From Sipunculus nudus (Eukaryota > Annelida > Sipuncula > Golfingiida > Sipunculidae), in the NCBI GenBank assembly GCA_026874595.1, contig CM049307.1, positions 43,406,362 to 43,470,361 on the forward strand: a stretch of DNA of 64,000 nt, in the 5' to 3' direction. Below the pieces are notes generated by a model. The model did no database searches and was not told where the DNA came from. It saw nothing but the letters and a program-made list of their open reading frames with translations. Both the position numbers and the translations under genes were made by a program. Every line of letters begins with the position of its first letter. Positions within the stretch are counted from its first letter, which is position 1. Positions 1 to 11,072 of the stretch are shown here, piece by piece.

Positions 1-532
1 ATTCTCACGAAAAAACATCTGTACTTGTATTGTAAGTTTGTTATATTAACTCAACATTTCTGTTGTGTAAATAAAAAACTTAATATTTGATACCCCTGTC
101 GAATTTATGGTTTTACATGGAATTATAATATTACATTAATATCTGCCTCTGACATGGGGGTATGCATTCATCCCTGTTTGTGTGTGTCTGTTCACAACAT
201 AACTCAAACAATCATGAATGGAATTTCAGGAAATTTTCAGAGCATTTTGGGAAAGGACCAATCATGTATTGATCAGAATTTCGTTGTAGATCCGGCCCAT
301 GATTCGGATCCAGGAACATCATCAAGGAATATCCATACATGAAGAGTCACTTATGCATGAATGAACCTGCGAATTAAGCCAAATAAGTGGGATCAAACAA
401 GGTTTAGGGAGCACCCCACAGTAGGGACCCCTCACAAGGCAGAGGCTTGCATACCTTTAAATGCAGATTTCTAGTTTATCAATGTTTTATTAAATCATTC
501 ATTCTGTGCTTAGTCATAACTTTCAATCTTAC
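1..532. other. ARPC1 intron, with dispersed-repeat fragment
   Basis: Intronic on the minus strand: it follows the exon 8 donor, and no continuation of ARPC1 is readable. About 140-340 resembles a widespread animal repeat: a T/G/C-rich lead (TGTTTGTGTGTGTCTG), then text on ATGAATGGAATTTCAGGAAATTTTC and a GATCCGGCCCATGATTCGGATCC palindrome-like stretch. No open frame of interest. Confidence 0.5.
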
Positions 533-608
533 CCCGATGACAATGCTGTTCTCAGTTACCCAGGTGCAGCATGTGAAGGGAAGGTACTCAGTCTTTGTGG
601 TTACAATG
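533..608 (-). CDS. ARPC1: ARPC1 coding exon 8 (residues 238-263), last in window
   Basis: Acceptor TTATTGCAG ending at 609, donor GTAAGA from 532. It encodes [14 protein letters not shown] followed by TENSIVIG, matching the family's KTEFLPLL...ENSVVAAG segment, and ends in phase 0. The next expected residues (a GHDC-type motif) were not found in 1-532. Confidence 0.9.
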
Positions 609-3600
609 CTGCAATAATAATACATAAACATCAGTTATAATATTCTCCTTTTCTGTTGTACTCTCATGCAAGCATTTACATATATTCATATATGTGTTTA
701 GGTTAACAAAATATGTCATTTTTCCAATACCTGTCTTGCTTTAATAAATATAATATATGTTTATGCCAAGAGCAAGTAAAATTAGTTCAGTGAAAGCCAA
801 TATTAAGAGAGTTTGGCGTAAACTGATAAATGTTTAACTGATACTTTTGCTTCCTTTATATGTCAAACTTGTTCCTTTAATAATTCCTATACTGTATGTA
901 CAAAATCTTCCCCATGTACTCCACAGACACTGGCTGAAGAAACTACAGTCAAACCTGTGTTATAAGACCACCCAAGGGACTGGCCAAAAGTGTTCTTAAT
1001 CCACAGGTAGTCTTATCAGACAGGTCAGTTATAACAAGTATGAATGTATATGGTTCACTCAAAGGTTGCCTCATAGACAGGTGGTCTTATTAGACTTGTG
1101 GTATTGTTAGACAGATGGTCCTAATAGACAGCTAGTTTATTAGACAGGTGATCTTTCTTACAGGTATCACTCTACTACTTTCAAAATGTTCAATGAACTG
1201 TTTTTACTGTTTAGATGTAACAAACATACACCAAAACTGACTAACAGGATATTATTCTGGCTTTATCAGGACACACCTGTGATTTTTAATAACTGCATTA
1301 TTATTTTGTACTTATCAGAACATTGTTATCATTTTATTTACTTTTATATCTAGTCTAAGTTAGTAACTAAGATATAGCCTGAGACTGCATTGTGTGGCCC
1401 AGTGGCACCAGCAATGCTCTCTGTACTTATGACTTGAGTTATAAACATATCTCACTTGTTGCCTTGGCCTGGTTCACCGACAGAGACACTGGAATCATGA
1501 CCGACCCACACCAGTCTCTCACCACTACCAGAGAAACACACATCATGCACCCAGCCACCTGAATCATATATAAGGTTGTATTGTAACAACTATGAAATAA
1601 ATCAATTAAAGGAAAGTACCTGTAAATAGTGGTGCTGATAACAGTAATAACTATGATATAATTAATACAAAGGAAAATACCTGGCTACAATACATAAAAC
1701 AAACATATTTCATGTTGAAATTTTTGGCATGTTAAAAGGTGAAATGCTAATATCGACTTGAGAAAAACAGAAACACAGCAGATCTTGTAGATAAATGCTG
1801 ATTAAAAACAGGTATAAAATTTTATAACTATATATAAGTATCAGTCACATGATCTAATCAAAAGAACATTGTTTTCACTGAACATATGAACTGGTCTAAA
1901 CAGACAAAGCTGCATTTTAACAACACTTTGCTAATAGTGGTTATATAAGTAAAAAAGATGTGGTTTTAACAACCAAACTGGTGGCTGTTCTTACCTCCAC
2001 CATTAGAGAACTCTGCCAGCAAGTTCCCAAAGGGCATCTTGGCTCCCCAGCTGGTGGCAGAGGGTTTGGATTCCACCTCCTTGATGTAAGCTGAGAAAAC
2101 CCTGAAATAAAATGGAAACTGTCAACAAACTTAAATGGAAGGCTGGGGGTGTATTGGTTAGGGTGCTGGACTTGACCAGTTCTAACAGCCTTCTGCACTC
2201 AGGCTCCTAGCCAGTCTTTACCACAAGGGTGTACTGTGATGGGTGTGCAGCTGGCAAATTTAGAAAAATAACCTTCTTGTGCTTATTTTGGCTGCTTGGC
2301 TTGCATGCTTGTGTGCAGCCAAGGGGACAGAGAGAGACAACAAGAATGAACAGGCCCAAAAGACCAGGAAGGCATAGTGCAAAGTCTGATATCAACAGTA
2401 ATATTATCAGTGATATCAGACTGTAAAACCCCAGCTTTACTTGACTAATATCGGTGAACTGTGATCACAGAATTTTTGCCATACAGTAATTTCACTGTTG
2501 CCTATCTGGCAGCAGTTTAACTGAATATGCTTTGAATCAGTTTTCACATATTTAAATTTGGTATAGTTATTAATTTTTTTATATGTATTATTAGAGATAC
2601 CCACAAAAAATGTTTCAGAGCAAGAATGCACAACAAAGAAATATATGTACAATTGCATTTTATCTCTACTTGCACAGGTCTTATTGATGTTATCCAGTAG
2701 GAATCTTCAGTACAAACCTGGCCTTGAAGTCAGATGACCCAGCAGCAAGCAGCACATTATTGGGATGCCAGTCCAGACTGCAAATACAAGTGTATACAAT
2801 ATAATATGAGTGTATACAAATCATGGAAAATTACAAATCATGTTTTTTTCATTTATTTTTAATCTATGATAGTTTTTCAATTAGTTAAATGAAAATATAT
2901 CAATAAGAAAAAAACTTAATGTTGGTTCAGATACACCATCATTAAGAGAGCTGAGACACTTTTGTGATCTCTTGGTCTCTTGATGACTGCATGAGCAGTG
3001 CTGCCATCTGGTCTCTGACATATTAACTACATTACAGAACCCCCAACATCACTCAGAATATTATAAGTTTATTGTAAAAGAGTATTAAATATTGTTTCCT
3101 TGCTCAGTTGCATATGACTTAGAATGCTCTCTTAGAATGGCTTTATTCCCAGTCTGCCTATATAAAGTTGCAGGTACTGACCTTGTAATGGTGGAACGGA
3201 GCGGCTTCTTGATGTGCTTGCTCACCCACCAATCATTCTCCTCCTCAAAGTAACACACAGAGATCAAGCGGGCCCCGCTCCCAACAGCAAACTTGTTCTC
3301 TGTAAGAAATCAGTCACAATATAAACATGTAGGCATCTAAGGCAAATTTCTCTGTATTCTATCATTTAAATAGCAATACTCTAATTAGTAATACAGAAAT
3401 CAGACACAATATAAACATGTAAAAATCTAAGGCAACTTTCTCTGTATTCTATAATTAAAATAGCAATATTCTAATTAATAATACAGTAATCAGTCACAAT
3501 ATAAACATATAAGAATCTCAGGAACCTTTCTCTGTATTTTATCATTTTAATAGCAATATTGCTATTAATAATACAGAAATCAGTCAAAATATAAACATGT

Positions 3601-6600
3601 AAGAATCTAAAAATCTTTTTCCAAATTCTATCCTTTAAATAGCAATATTAATTAATAATACAGAAATCAGTCACAATATAAACATGTAAGAATTTAAGGA
3701 AACTTTCTCAAAAACAAACTTGTTCTCTGTAAGACATCAGTCACAATATAAACATGAAAGAATCTAAGGAAACTTTCTCTGTATTCTATCATTTAAATAG
3801 CAAAATTGCTATTAATAATACAGGATTCAGTTAAAATATAAACATGTAAGAATCTAAAACAACTTTCTCTGTATTTTATCATTTAAATAGCAATATTAAT
3901 TAATAATACAGAAATCAGTCACAATATAAACATGTAGGAATTTAAGGAAACTTTATCTGTATTCTATTATTTAAATAGCAATATTGTTAATAATAATACA
4001 AAAATCAGTCACAATATAATTTATATTGTGAAAGTGAAAGACATATTACAGGTCATCATACAAGTAATACCCTATTGATTTGACTGAAGATTTATTGTGT
4101 TTTTGTATAGTTTTATTGTAAATGGTAATTGAATGTGTAAAAAATACAATTTTTAAATAAAAAATGTAATTCTTTGACTCTTGATGCTGGATATATCAAT
4201 TTTTTAAAAATTAAACGGTACTTGAAGAAATTGTCTGATATGATTGTATATTTCACTTATGCATTTATTATTATAAATGGGTAAATGTGTGTTTAAGAGG
4301 GAGTTTAAAGGGTTATTTTACTATCTTGAACGCATTATTCTAGATTTTGTTAATCTATAATAAGGAAAGATTAATATAATGGATAAGGCTTGTAGAGTTT
4401 TATATCCAATATATGTAATATGTATGACCAAAATGCTCAAGTAAATGCTGAAGTGCAACGTTTTCTTGGCGACGTCATCAATGTTATGAATAACTTTATA
4501 AACAAAAAAAATTAAGCCGTTAAAGTCAACTCAGGAGAAAAATAAACTCTCAAGCAATACCATCTTTCATTATATAACTTTTTTTCTCTAAAAGTATACT
4601 TTCCCTTTATATTACAGAATATTTCCTTTGTTTACAATTTGCGTTAAATATTGTAAATAGGCCTTTAAAAACTCTTAAATACACATTCATCCATAATCAT
4701 AGAAAGAAAGGGACAAACTGCAGGCGGAATACTTAAAAAAAAAATAAAGATGTCAAAAATTTTAATGTTTTAGATGTAACAATCCCGGAAGTATCTTGCT
4801 ACAGTCCAAGACCCCATGCGGTAAAACGATAAAAAACAAATTTGGTTGTAGTTGAATAATTACTTTCATCATGCCCTTGACTATGGTATTTTGATAATTT
4901 ATAATAATTAAGTTGATTTTTGCAAAATTTAAGTTAATTTGTACACCTTCCGCACCCAGGGCCGCACGCGTTTTTTGCATATTTTTAAACAGTGTGAATC
5001 TGCATGCACGCGTTTTAGTAACAACCCTTCCGTATAGATTCAATCTTCTTTCTCATCGTTAATAAATAAAGATTTTCAGTGTAACTAAACATTGTCTGCA
5101 GAGGAATTATTCATGATTATTGTAGATTATTATTTAGTATCAAAGCTGACAATTCAGTCCTTTATGTATGTATCAGGAGAGGAATTTATGTAGAGCTGTG
5201 TCCTGTTCCTCAATCCTTACAAATATATCCAATAAATATACTGTTTATGTCATGATTCTAGACAGAACCAAACTGGAGACAAATACCCCATCTTCTCGGG
5301 TGTATGTTCATTTGGATGTGATGCCTTGTTTTATTCCATCACAGTACATCTTGAGAGTGAACAGAGAGGTGGTAAACTTTACAATAATGGTAACATGCAT
5401 GGCTTTTATTCTTTAGGCATGCCCTTCTCTATTGCAGCAAATCCAGCATAGGATAATTTAGGAATATTGAGAGTGATTTAAACTAACATCAATTTTACAA
5501 AACAAATAAAATATTATTTAAATCCCTTTCACAATAAATTTGGTATTAAACAATCTTGTTCTTTAAATTTTGTACATAACACGATCTTATTATTTGATAT
5601 AAAAATTTCAGATATTAACTACTAAAATAGTAACAGTTACTAATATTCCCATATTATATAATCAAATAAATTAATATCATGGAAAAAATGGTTCATTTAA
5701 TTTTCAAAATATGAATTAACATAATTTTAGATATTGAATAAAGTTCTGCAAAATTGGTACTACAAAATAACAGACAAGTATCAAAAGAATAGTTTTAAAA
5801 GAATTGGTATATAAATTAACTTGATAATACATGTGCCTGCAGTATGACTTTTTTTCCAAGTGATTGTAGAACTGGTATAAGTTTATAGCATTGTAGGCTT
5901 CAATGTGTTATGGGTAGTGAAAACACCATTAGCTAAACCTGAAAATTTTGGGTCTGCTTTTTATTTAATTCTATGTTATATTTTTCTTGAATGTGTGTTA
6001 TTGCAATCTGTATGATTAAGATGTAAACTGGCTTGTGAAAACAAATCTAGGTACATTTCAGAATATGCATATGGGTTGATGGATTTGAGATAAGATGTAC
6101 ATGTCACAATAATAATACACTATTTATCTGTCTCTTAACATCAAACATGCCTCTGTTTAGCCATGGTTTGCTAATCAGAGGTTAGATTGTGCCAGGTAAC
6201 TTATTTGGTTGTGACCTACTCTGTCCAGTACTCCTATGTAATTAGCACCAGTGGTCACCAGCAATGTGGCAGCTGGCCCATGCTTGCCTCAACAATAAGC
6301 ACATCCTGGGCAATTACTGGACAAGAACTGAGTCTGTTCAGCATTATTTGCTGATATGGTTCATGATCAAGGGGCTCACAGGAAGTAATAGAAAATAATA
6401 TGTATTACTCTATTACTTTGCCTTCTGTTTCTATTACTATTACTATTACAGCTCAAATTTTTTAGTCAATTACTATTACTATTACTATTACACAGAAAAA
6501 GCTGTAATAGTCTATTACTATTACTATTACTTATTACTATTACCCCATGTCTGAATATAAACATTAAAGAATCTAAGGAAATTTTCTCTGTATTCTTTCA

Positions 6601-8042
6601 TTTAAATAGCTATACTGTAATTAAAAATACAGGGAGCATAATTCCATTATTTAGTGCTACACTTTCCCCCTGAGTTAAGATTGTGACCTAAAGATTTCAA
6701 AGTTGAGTAGTTGCTAGATTGGTTAGATAAGAATTGCCTCTTGACAGGAGCATTTCAATATTATACTGAAGCTTTGACGAAATACAATTCTAGAAGAATC
6801 TTTAAGATATGCAACAGCTATGACAGTAATTATGGCTGACATCAATTAAACCTGTTACCTTTAGGTGACCACTTGACACAGGTGGCAGCACGGTTGATCC
6901 TCAGGATTACGAGAGTGGGCTTCCATTTTCCATTGTTCTCCTGCCACACGTAGGCATTACGATCCTTGACACAAAATACAAGTTACAAGTTAGAACAATA
7001 GGGCCTCCCCACTTAAGACTTCACAATCCTATGCACACAATTAACATAACAGGAACAGGGTTAGCCTTAAGATGAAAAACAGAACAGTGAAATCTCACCT
7101 GAAAATATCACATCGATATCATGACTACCCTATTATATAAATAATATGTGTATTATATGACAGCATTAGTTAATTTTGGCTGAATAAAAAAGGTTTCCCA
7201 GCAAAGCTGCAAAAGCATCCTGGCACACAGACTTACACTCTCCAATTCAGATGTTTTATATGTTGTTATGGCTCTATATGGGAGTAAACACAGTCAAGAA
7301 CAAAATGCTGGCAAATGCCATAACGTTTTACGGAGAATACACTATATATCATTTAATTTTAACATATCTGGTACATGAATAGGTCCCTCTATGTACATTT
7401 AGTTTAAAAAATCAAGATTAACCTACTTTAACTACAAAAACAACATAAAGGCCGAGTGGCCAAACTTACTGCTCCACAAGTTACAATGTTGTTGCTTTCC
7501 TTGGCCCAGTCGATTCCTGTGACCCTCTGCACATGCTCAGACAGCTCGGTTTCCTTCTCCCATCCCGATCCTGAGCGGCGGTAGATATGTACTTCATTGT
7601 TGTTCGGGGATAAAGCTAGTCCTGTCAACAGTAAAACATTTCACCCTCTAGTGTGCCGATTAATTTATAAATATTTCATTCTACCCATGATATACACTTT
7701 TGATCATCTTCTTGGATAACATATTATATCCATTTGATGATATATATAGATATATTTTTAAAGATATATAAATATATATAAAAATAACCATGTCAATTTA
7801 AATAGTTTTCTTGTAATGGTTTGTGCATGAAATGGGAAACTCTTTTTCAAGTTCAAAGTGATTAATTAATAAATACTTCATTGCAGACTACTAACCAACC
7901 AAGACTGAAATAATATGGCAGAATCAGACAGGACAATACTATGTTATATAAGAACAGGAAGTGTCCCATACTAACTTGTTTTGTCCTTGTTGAATGCAAA
8001 GCAGGTGATGGGTTCCACACCAAAGGAATGTTTCTCAGTCAT
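533..8042 (-). CDS. ARPC1: Arp2/3 complex subunit ARPC1 (p40/p41), exons 1-8, 3' end outside window
   Basis: ARPC1 is the seven-bladed WD40 propeller subunit of the cytoplasmic Arp2/3 complex, which nucleates branched actin filaments. Eight minus-strand exons join in frame (8042-7976, 7621-7470, 6964-6859, 3299-3182, 2777-2718, 2101-1995, 1558-1456, 608-533), all with GT-AG borders, giving 789 nt or 263 codons of a protein normally about 370 residues. Family landmarks in order: [10 protein letters not shown] near residue 5, PNNNEVHIY near 28, [18 protein letters not shown] ending at 73, DRNAYVW at 74, [14 protein letters not shown] in exon 4, [15 protein letters not shown] in exon 5, [10 protein letters not shown] in exon 6, [19 protein letters not shown] in exon 7, KTEYLPF in exon 8. 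The first ATG starts the usual ARPC1 N terminus. No frame break is seen, so the gene looks intact. Exons for roughly the last 105-110 residues, including the insert that contacts other subunits, must lie left of position 1. Invertebrates usually have one ARPC1, so A versus B paralogy is not assigned. Confidence 0.95.
945..1175. repeat. CAGTCAAACCTGT-type repeat with a 17-bp minisatellite
   Basis: Lies in the intron between ARPC1 exons 7 and 8. It starts with ACAGTCAAACCTGTGTTATA followed by AGACCACCC, a terminus typical of a widespread invertebrate DNA transposon group. From about 1070 it becomes a degenerate tandem repeat of roughly 17 bp (GACAGGTGGTCTTATTA and variants, about six copies). 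Similar termini occur near 43278 and, reversed, near 20478. No coding capacity. Confidence 0.5.
1456..1558 (-). CDS. ARPC1: ARPC1 coding exon 7 (residues 204-237)
   Basis: Acceptor GATTCAG ending at 1559, donor GTGAGA from 1455. It encodes [19 protein letters not shown], then GHDSSVSV and a divergent Gly/Asn-rich loop (GEPGQGN) where vertebrates have an Ala/Ser/Lys-rich loop. Ends in phase 2. Confidence 0.92.
1995..2101 (-). CDS. ARPC1: ARPC1 coding exon 6 (residues 168-203)
   Basis: Acceptor TTATTTCAG ending at 2102, donor GTAAGA from 1994. It encodes [17 protein letters not shown] followed by [15 protein letters not shown], ending in phase 1 within a Gly-rich loop. Confidence 0.94.
2718..2777 (-). 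CDS. ARPC1: ARPC1 coding exon 5 (residues 148-167)
   Basis: A 60-nt exon with acceptor TTTGCAG ending at 2778 and donor GTTTGT from 2717. It encodes [20 protein letters not shown]. Vertebrate proteins usually have Cys at the two positions that are Ser and Ala here (SCDFKC), a modest divergence. Confidence 0.93.
3182..3299 (-). CDS. ARPC1: ARPC1 coding exon 4 (residues 109-147)
   Basis: Acceptor TTCTTACAG ending at 3300, donor GTCAGT from 3181. It encodes [20 protein letters not shown], then [16 protein letters not shown], and ends in phase 2. The acceptor edge and first 12 exon bases were copied into the adjoining intronic tandem array (decoy acceptor at 3728-3727). Confidence 0.95.
3300..4020. 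repeat. 90-bp tandem array in ARPC1 intron 3, abutting exon 4
   Basis: Nine starts of the core CAGTCACAATATAAACATG (with variants) lie at 3311, 3401, 3491, 3581, 3668, 3738, 3828, 3916 and 4005, a period of 87-90 bp with one 70-bp spacing. Each unit continues as TCTCTGTATTCTATCATTTA and an AT-rich tail. The array begins at the exon 4 acceptor. The copy near 3715-3735 carries a duplicate of that acceptor and 12 exon bases. Confidence 0.9.
4021..6390. other. ARPC1 intron 3 interior, no gene seen
   Basis: AT-rich intronic sequence with no convincing exon on either strand. The short open frames at 4762-5043 and 5168-5416 lack splice context, recognised motifs or codon bias and look accidental. 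Confidence 0.5.
6391..6545. repeat. (TATTAC)n-type microsatellite
   Basis: Interrupted runs of CTATTACTATTACTATTAC with short breaks, directly followed by an isolated copy of the 90-bp unit. Confidence 0.8.
6551..6635. repeat. Solitary copy of the 90-bp intron 3 repeat unit
   Basis: The run from GAATATAAACATTAAAGAA through TCTCTGTATTCTTTCATTTA to an AATACAG end aligns over the whole unit of the 3300-4020 array. It is about 2.5 kb away at the other end of the same intron, so the unit is either locally scattered or part of a dispersed element. Confidence 0.7.
6859..6964 (-). CDS. ARPC1: ARPC1 coding exon 3 (residues 74-108)
   Basis: Acceptor AG at 6966-6965, donor GTAACA from 6858. The exon encodes DRNAYVW, then [19 protein letters not shown], among the most conserved parts of the family. 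It ends in phase 1. Confidence 0.95.
7470..7621 (-). CDS. ARPC1: ARPC1 coding exon 2 (residues 23-73)
   Basis: Acceptor TTGACAG at 7628-7622 and donor GTAAGT from 7469. The 152-nt exon completes a split Arg codon and encodes the end of blade 1 and most of blade 2 ([28 protein letters not shown]). It ends in phase 0. Confidence 0.95.
7976..8042 (-). CDS. ARPC1: ARPC1 first coding exon (residues 1-22)
   Basis: The ATG is the complement of 8040-8042. The exon reads [20 protein letters not shown] and ends one base into the next codon at a GTTAGT donor (7975-7970). The [10 protein letters not shown] stretch is the start of the first WD blade in ARPC1 proteins, which fixes this ATG as the initiator. 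Confidence 0.95.
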
Positions 8043-8090
8043 GTTGATAGTGTACTCTTATTGCTGGCAGTACTTATCTGATACTTTGAG
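8043..8090 (-). other. ARPC1: ARPC1 5' UTR part of the start-codon exon
   Basis: Just upstream of the ATG the minus strand has a TTTCATTGCAG acceptor (AG at 8092-8091). The start-codon exon therefore probably begins at 8090 with 48 nt of 5' UTR and is spliced to a non-coding exon upstream, proposed near 13.36-13.44 kb. Confidence 0.65.
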
Positions 8091-8465
8091 CTGCAATGAA
8101 ACAGAGACAGATGCTGATGAGAGATAATGAAAGCTGCAATAATGGAAATAACAGCTGAACATAGTGAATAATTTTTCTATGACCAAGGTAAGGACAGAAT
8201 TAAGTCTTATTTAGAGCCAGAAGTAAAGCGCCATCAACTGAGCAAAGATGGAACAATTCAATTAATTTTACATTAATATATAAGTAAAGCTTTGGGCTAG
8301 CTGCTGCCACCCTCATCCTGCAGGGAGCCCAGATTCTGTGGACTGCTCATTCTGTCAAAGTATTCCAGGTGTGGGCAAGATCATAAAGAGGAATTTTAAT
8401 TGTATTAGCAATTCAGTATAAGTAAGTAAATAACTATTTATGCTACACCCATTTCCTTTTTTGCA

Positions 8466-8588
8466 GGGGGGGGGGGGGGCAAGCCTTGTGTAGATAAACA
8501 TTGGCTGATTATTCTGAGCAATTAACAAGTCATGGTTTAAAATTGGTAAAAAAGTATTGGTGGTTAAGGAGGAAGGGGGGGGGGGGGG
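8466..8588. repeat. Pair of G14 homopolymer tracts
   Basis: Two runs of about fourteen G (8466-8479 and 8575-8588) lie 109 bp apart in ARPC1 intron 1. Such long mononucleotide runs are length-unstable and may be sequencing-sensitive. Confidence 0.75.
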
Positions 8589-8599
8589 TCCCTCCCTGG

Positions 8600-9890
8600 A
8601 TCCCTTGCCTGTCCCAACAGGTCCACCACAGTGCACTGGTTACACACGCCATTGTTTAAGCTTGCGGTATACACATATTACATTTTCCAGTTGGATGAGC
8701 CAGGAGGCCAGAGGTCAGCAGTGATATATGCACATCCCTGGCTGAAACTATCAAATATATAACCAGGGGTAGGATGACTAGGACAGGAACCCAACACACA
8801 GGGTCAAATCAAGAGCTGCGCAGCATTTTGTATGTGCTCCATCCACGAGATAAATGAAGCCTCATGTCTGAGGCCCTGTATATACTGCAGAGCCACAACT
8901 TGGTCAACCATTTCCCCCTGTTAAAATGTACCTCATTCAATGGTAGCCCGCATTCTACAATCATACCCAAAATAACTGTGTAACCAGGAAATTATCAGAT
9001 CATCACTAAGTCTCACAAGGGGCATGGACAATCTCTGCTGGTGACCCGTGTTCAATCCCAGGTGTTGCTATCAGAGTGAGCTGAAATGGTTGTTAGTTGC
9101 TGATTGGCCACACAAACTAACCTACAGCCAATCAACTTCTGTGTGAAAGTTACAAATCCAGTTCCTCCAGCCAAAAGATTAAGCTGCAATAGTTGTCCTA
9201 AATACTCAAATCCCACCAATGATAACTCTTACATAAGAATTATGAAATAAAACATTCTTACTTTCTGGCAGCTATATCAAGCTTGTTCCTCAACAAAATA
9301 TCCAAAAATCTGTGACATTATGCATAATAGCAATGCTTACATCTCCATACATCTTTTAAATGTACTGCTACACTGTTTGTGTACAATTCTGGCTGGGGAT
9401 TATTGGATATTTTATTGAGGGGACAAGCATGATAAGATAAGATAAAGACTCTTGCATTTCATAATTCTGATGTAAAATTCACCATTGCTGGGACTTGGAT
9501 TTTTTAGCGTTTAGCAAGGACAGGCCTTCCAGGGAATAAGTCTAGGTGCTTGTATGGAATCCCGTCTACACCCCAATTCATGAACAGCTGACAGATGTTT
9601 TTAAAACAGGTGTAACTATACTGGAAATTCAATAGTCACACGTTATTACTATCACACTTAGGCCCAAGTATAGAATCCGGTCTACATTTCCAAGGGGGGT
9701 CTAAACTGACTGGGTGTCTCATGTAAGTAGTAATCAATATAAGCCATGACATGCCTGATGATATGACATCCACATGCCTCCTACTTCTCAATTACATGAA
9801 TCCTAAACATCATTATGTCTGTCCGTATACACCCATAACCTCGTCCATGTAGACTGGATATTATAATCGCTCCCACACTGGGGGAGGGGG
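8600..9890. other. ARPC1 intron 1, no gene seen
   Basis: No credible exon. Near 9000-9060 a tRNA B-box-like GTGTTCAATCCCAGG and a following AT-rich stretch hint at a decayed SINE, too weak to call alone. Confidence 0.4.
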
Positions 9891-9899
9891 GGGGTTACC

Positions 9900-10271
9900 G
9901 CAGCCTTTCTGCATCCAGTTCTGGACCAAGGGCGATGGTTCTCTCTGGGTTCTCCGACTTCCTTCACATCTCACAATACACTGACTATAAATTTCAGTAT
10001 TGAACACCTAAAATTATTAGAAGTTTTGGTACGAATATAGAATACCTCATGCACCTAAACCGGTGAATTCAGCAGAAGGTGAAGCGGCCTGTCTGCATCC
10101 AGTTCTGGACCAAGGGCGGTGGTTCTCTCTGGGTTCTCTGACTTCCTTCACATCTCACAATACACTGACTATAAATTTCAGTATTGAACACCTAAAATTA
10201 TTAGAAGTTTTGGTACGAATATAGAATACCTCAGGCACCTAAACCGGTGAATTCAGCAGAAGGTGAAGAAT
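9900..10271. repeat. 184-bp direct tandem duplication
   Basis: The block starting near CTGCATCCAGTTCTGGACCA and ending near AACCGGTGAATTCAGCAGAA is present twice, offset by 184 bp (CTGGACCAAGG at 9921 and 10105), with only a few differences (for example GGGCGATGG versus GGGCGGTGG). It lies directly upstream of the degenerate acidic-repeat locus and may be its duplicated leader or promoter. Confidence 0.85.
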
Positions 10272-10282
10272 GACAACCTGAA

Positions 10283-10870
10283 CCTGTAGACGAGACCCCA
10301 GAGGAAGCAACTACTGCAGCCCCCCTAGATATGCTTCAGACCGAACCTATAGATAAGACCCCGGAGGAAGCAGCTACTACAGCCCCCATAGATCTGCTTC
10401 AGCCCGAACCTGTAGACGAGACCCCGAATCGAGGAAGCAGCTACTGCTGCCCCCATAGATCTGCTTCAGCCCGAACCTGTGGAGGAAGCCCCGGAGGAAG
10501 CAGTTAATGCAGCCCCAGAGGAAACACAGGCACAGGACGCCAGTCTGTACGCCGAAGACCTCGGTTCCTTCCACGAACCCTCAGCACTGGAAGAAAGGGA
10601 CTTGGCCGTTTGGTCAAGTTGCTGCACAAGGAGGCACAGGTTGTGAATATGACAGCCGAACTAGTGTCAAGGGAGCAAGTCTCCAGGATATTGTGACACA
10701 GAAGCCGTAACATAAACAGTCGACTCTTTGCTTTATGTAGAGAGTATGGGGATGGGGAGCGGAGTGCAACCTCTCTCTTGGCTGCTGGTAGCAGATTGGT
10801 TTGCCCAAAACCAAATCTGCAACCCGCAGACGAGCCGCAGCAGCAAGAGGACCAGCAAGTGATAGCCTGA
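10283..10870 (+). pseudogene. Broken coding-like locus: acidic 21-residue repeats then a basic segment
   Basis: Units of 63 bp start at 10283, 10346, 10409 and 10476. Each encodes a variant of PVDETPEEAATTAAPIDLLQ plus PE/TE. The third unit is 67 bp long because of four extra bases (AATC) near 10426-10432, which breaks the frame. A second shift follows, since a basic segment (near 10545: RQSVRRRPRFLPR, then KGLGRLVKLLHKEAQ) is open in the original frame. That frame is interrupted by TGA at 10694-10696, continues with HRSRNINSRLFALCREYG, and ends at TGA 10868-10870. No start codon is obvious; a TGA precedes the first repeat in frame. It lies inside ARPC1 intron 1 in antisense orientation and is more GC-rich than its surroundings. 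The family is not recognised: a dead transposon ORF or a decayed host gene are both possible. Confidence 0.5.
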
Positions 10871-11072
10871 GCTATTGTTTTTGTTATTTTTTATTCTTGT
10901 GAGATACATGTATAAATATTCGCTATGATATATTTTTTTTTCTCATGTGCTTTTATATTAGTTTTATGTAGAGGTGATGATGATGCGTATTAGTAAGTTG
11001 GTTTTAGTTAGCTATATATATATATATAGCTTTCCTTGGATTTAAATGAGATTAATGTTTTCCATGTATATG

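Noticed and set aside
154..342. 62-codon plus-strand open frame at the left edge
   Set aside because: Lies in a dispersed-repeat fragment within an ARPC1 intron; no splice or start context.
2135..2300. tRNA-derived SINE (TATTGGTTAGGGTGCTGGACT A-box-like text)
   Set aside because: No B-box at the right distance; too weak to list as a feature.
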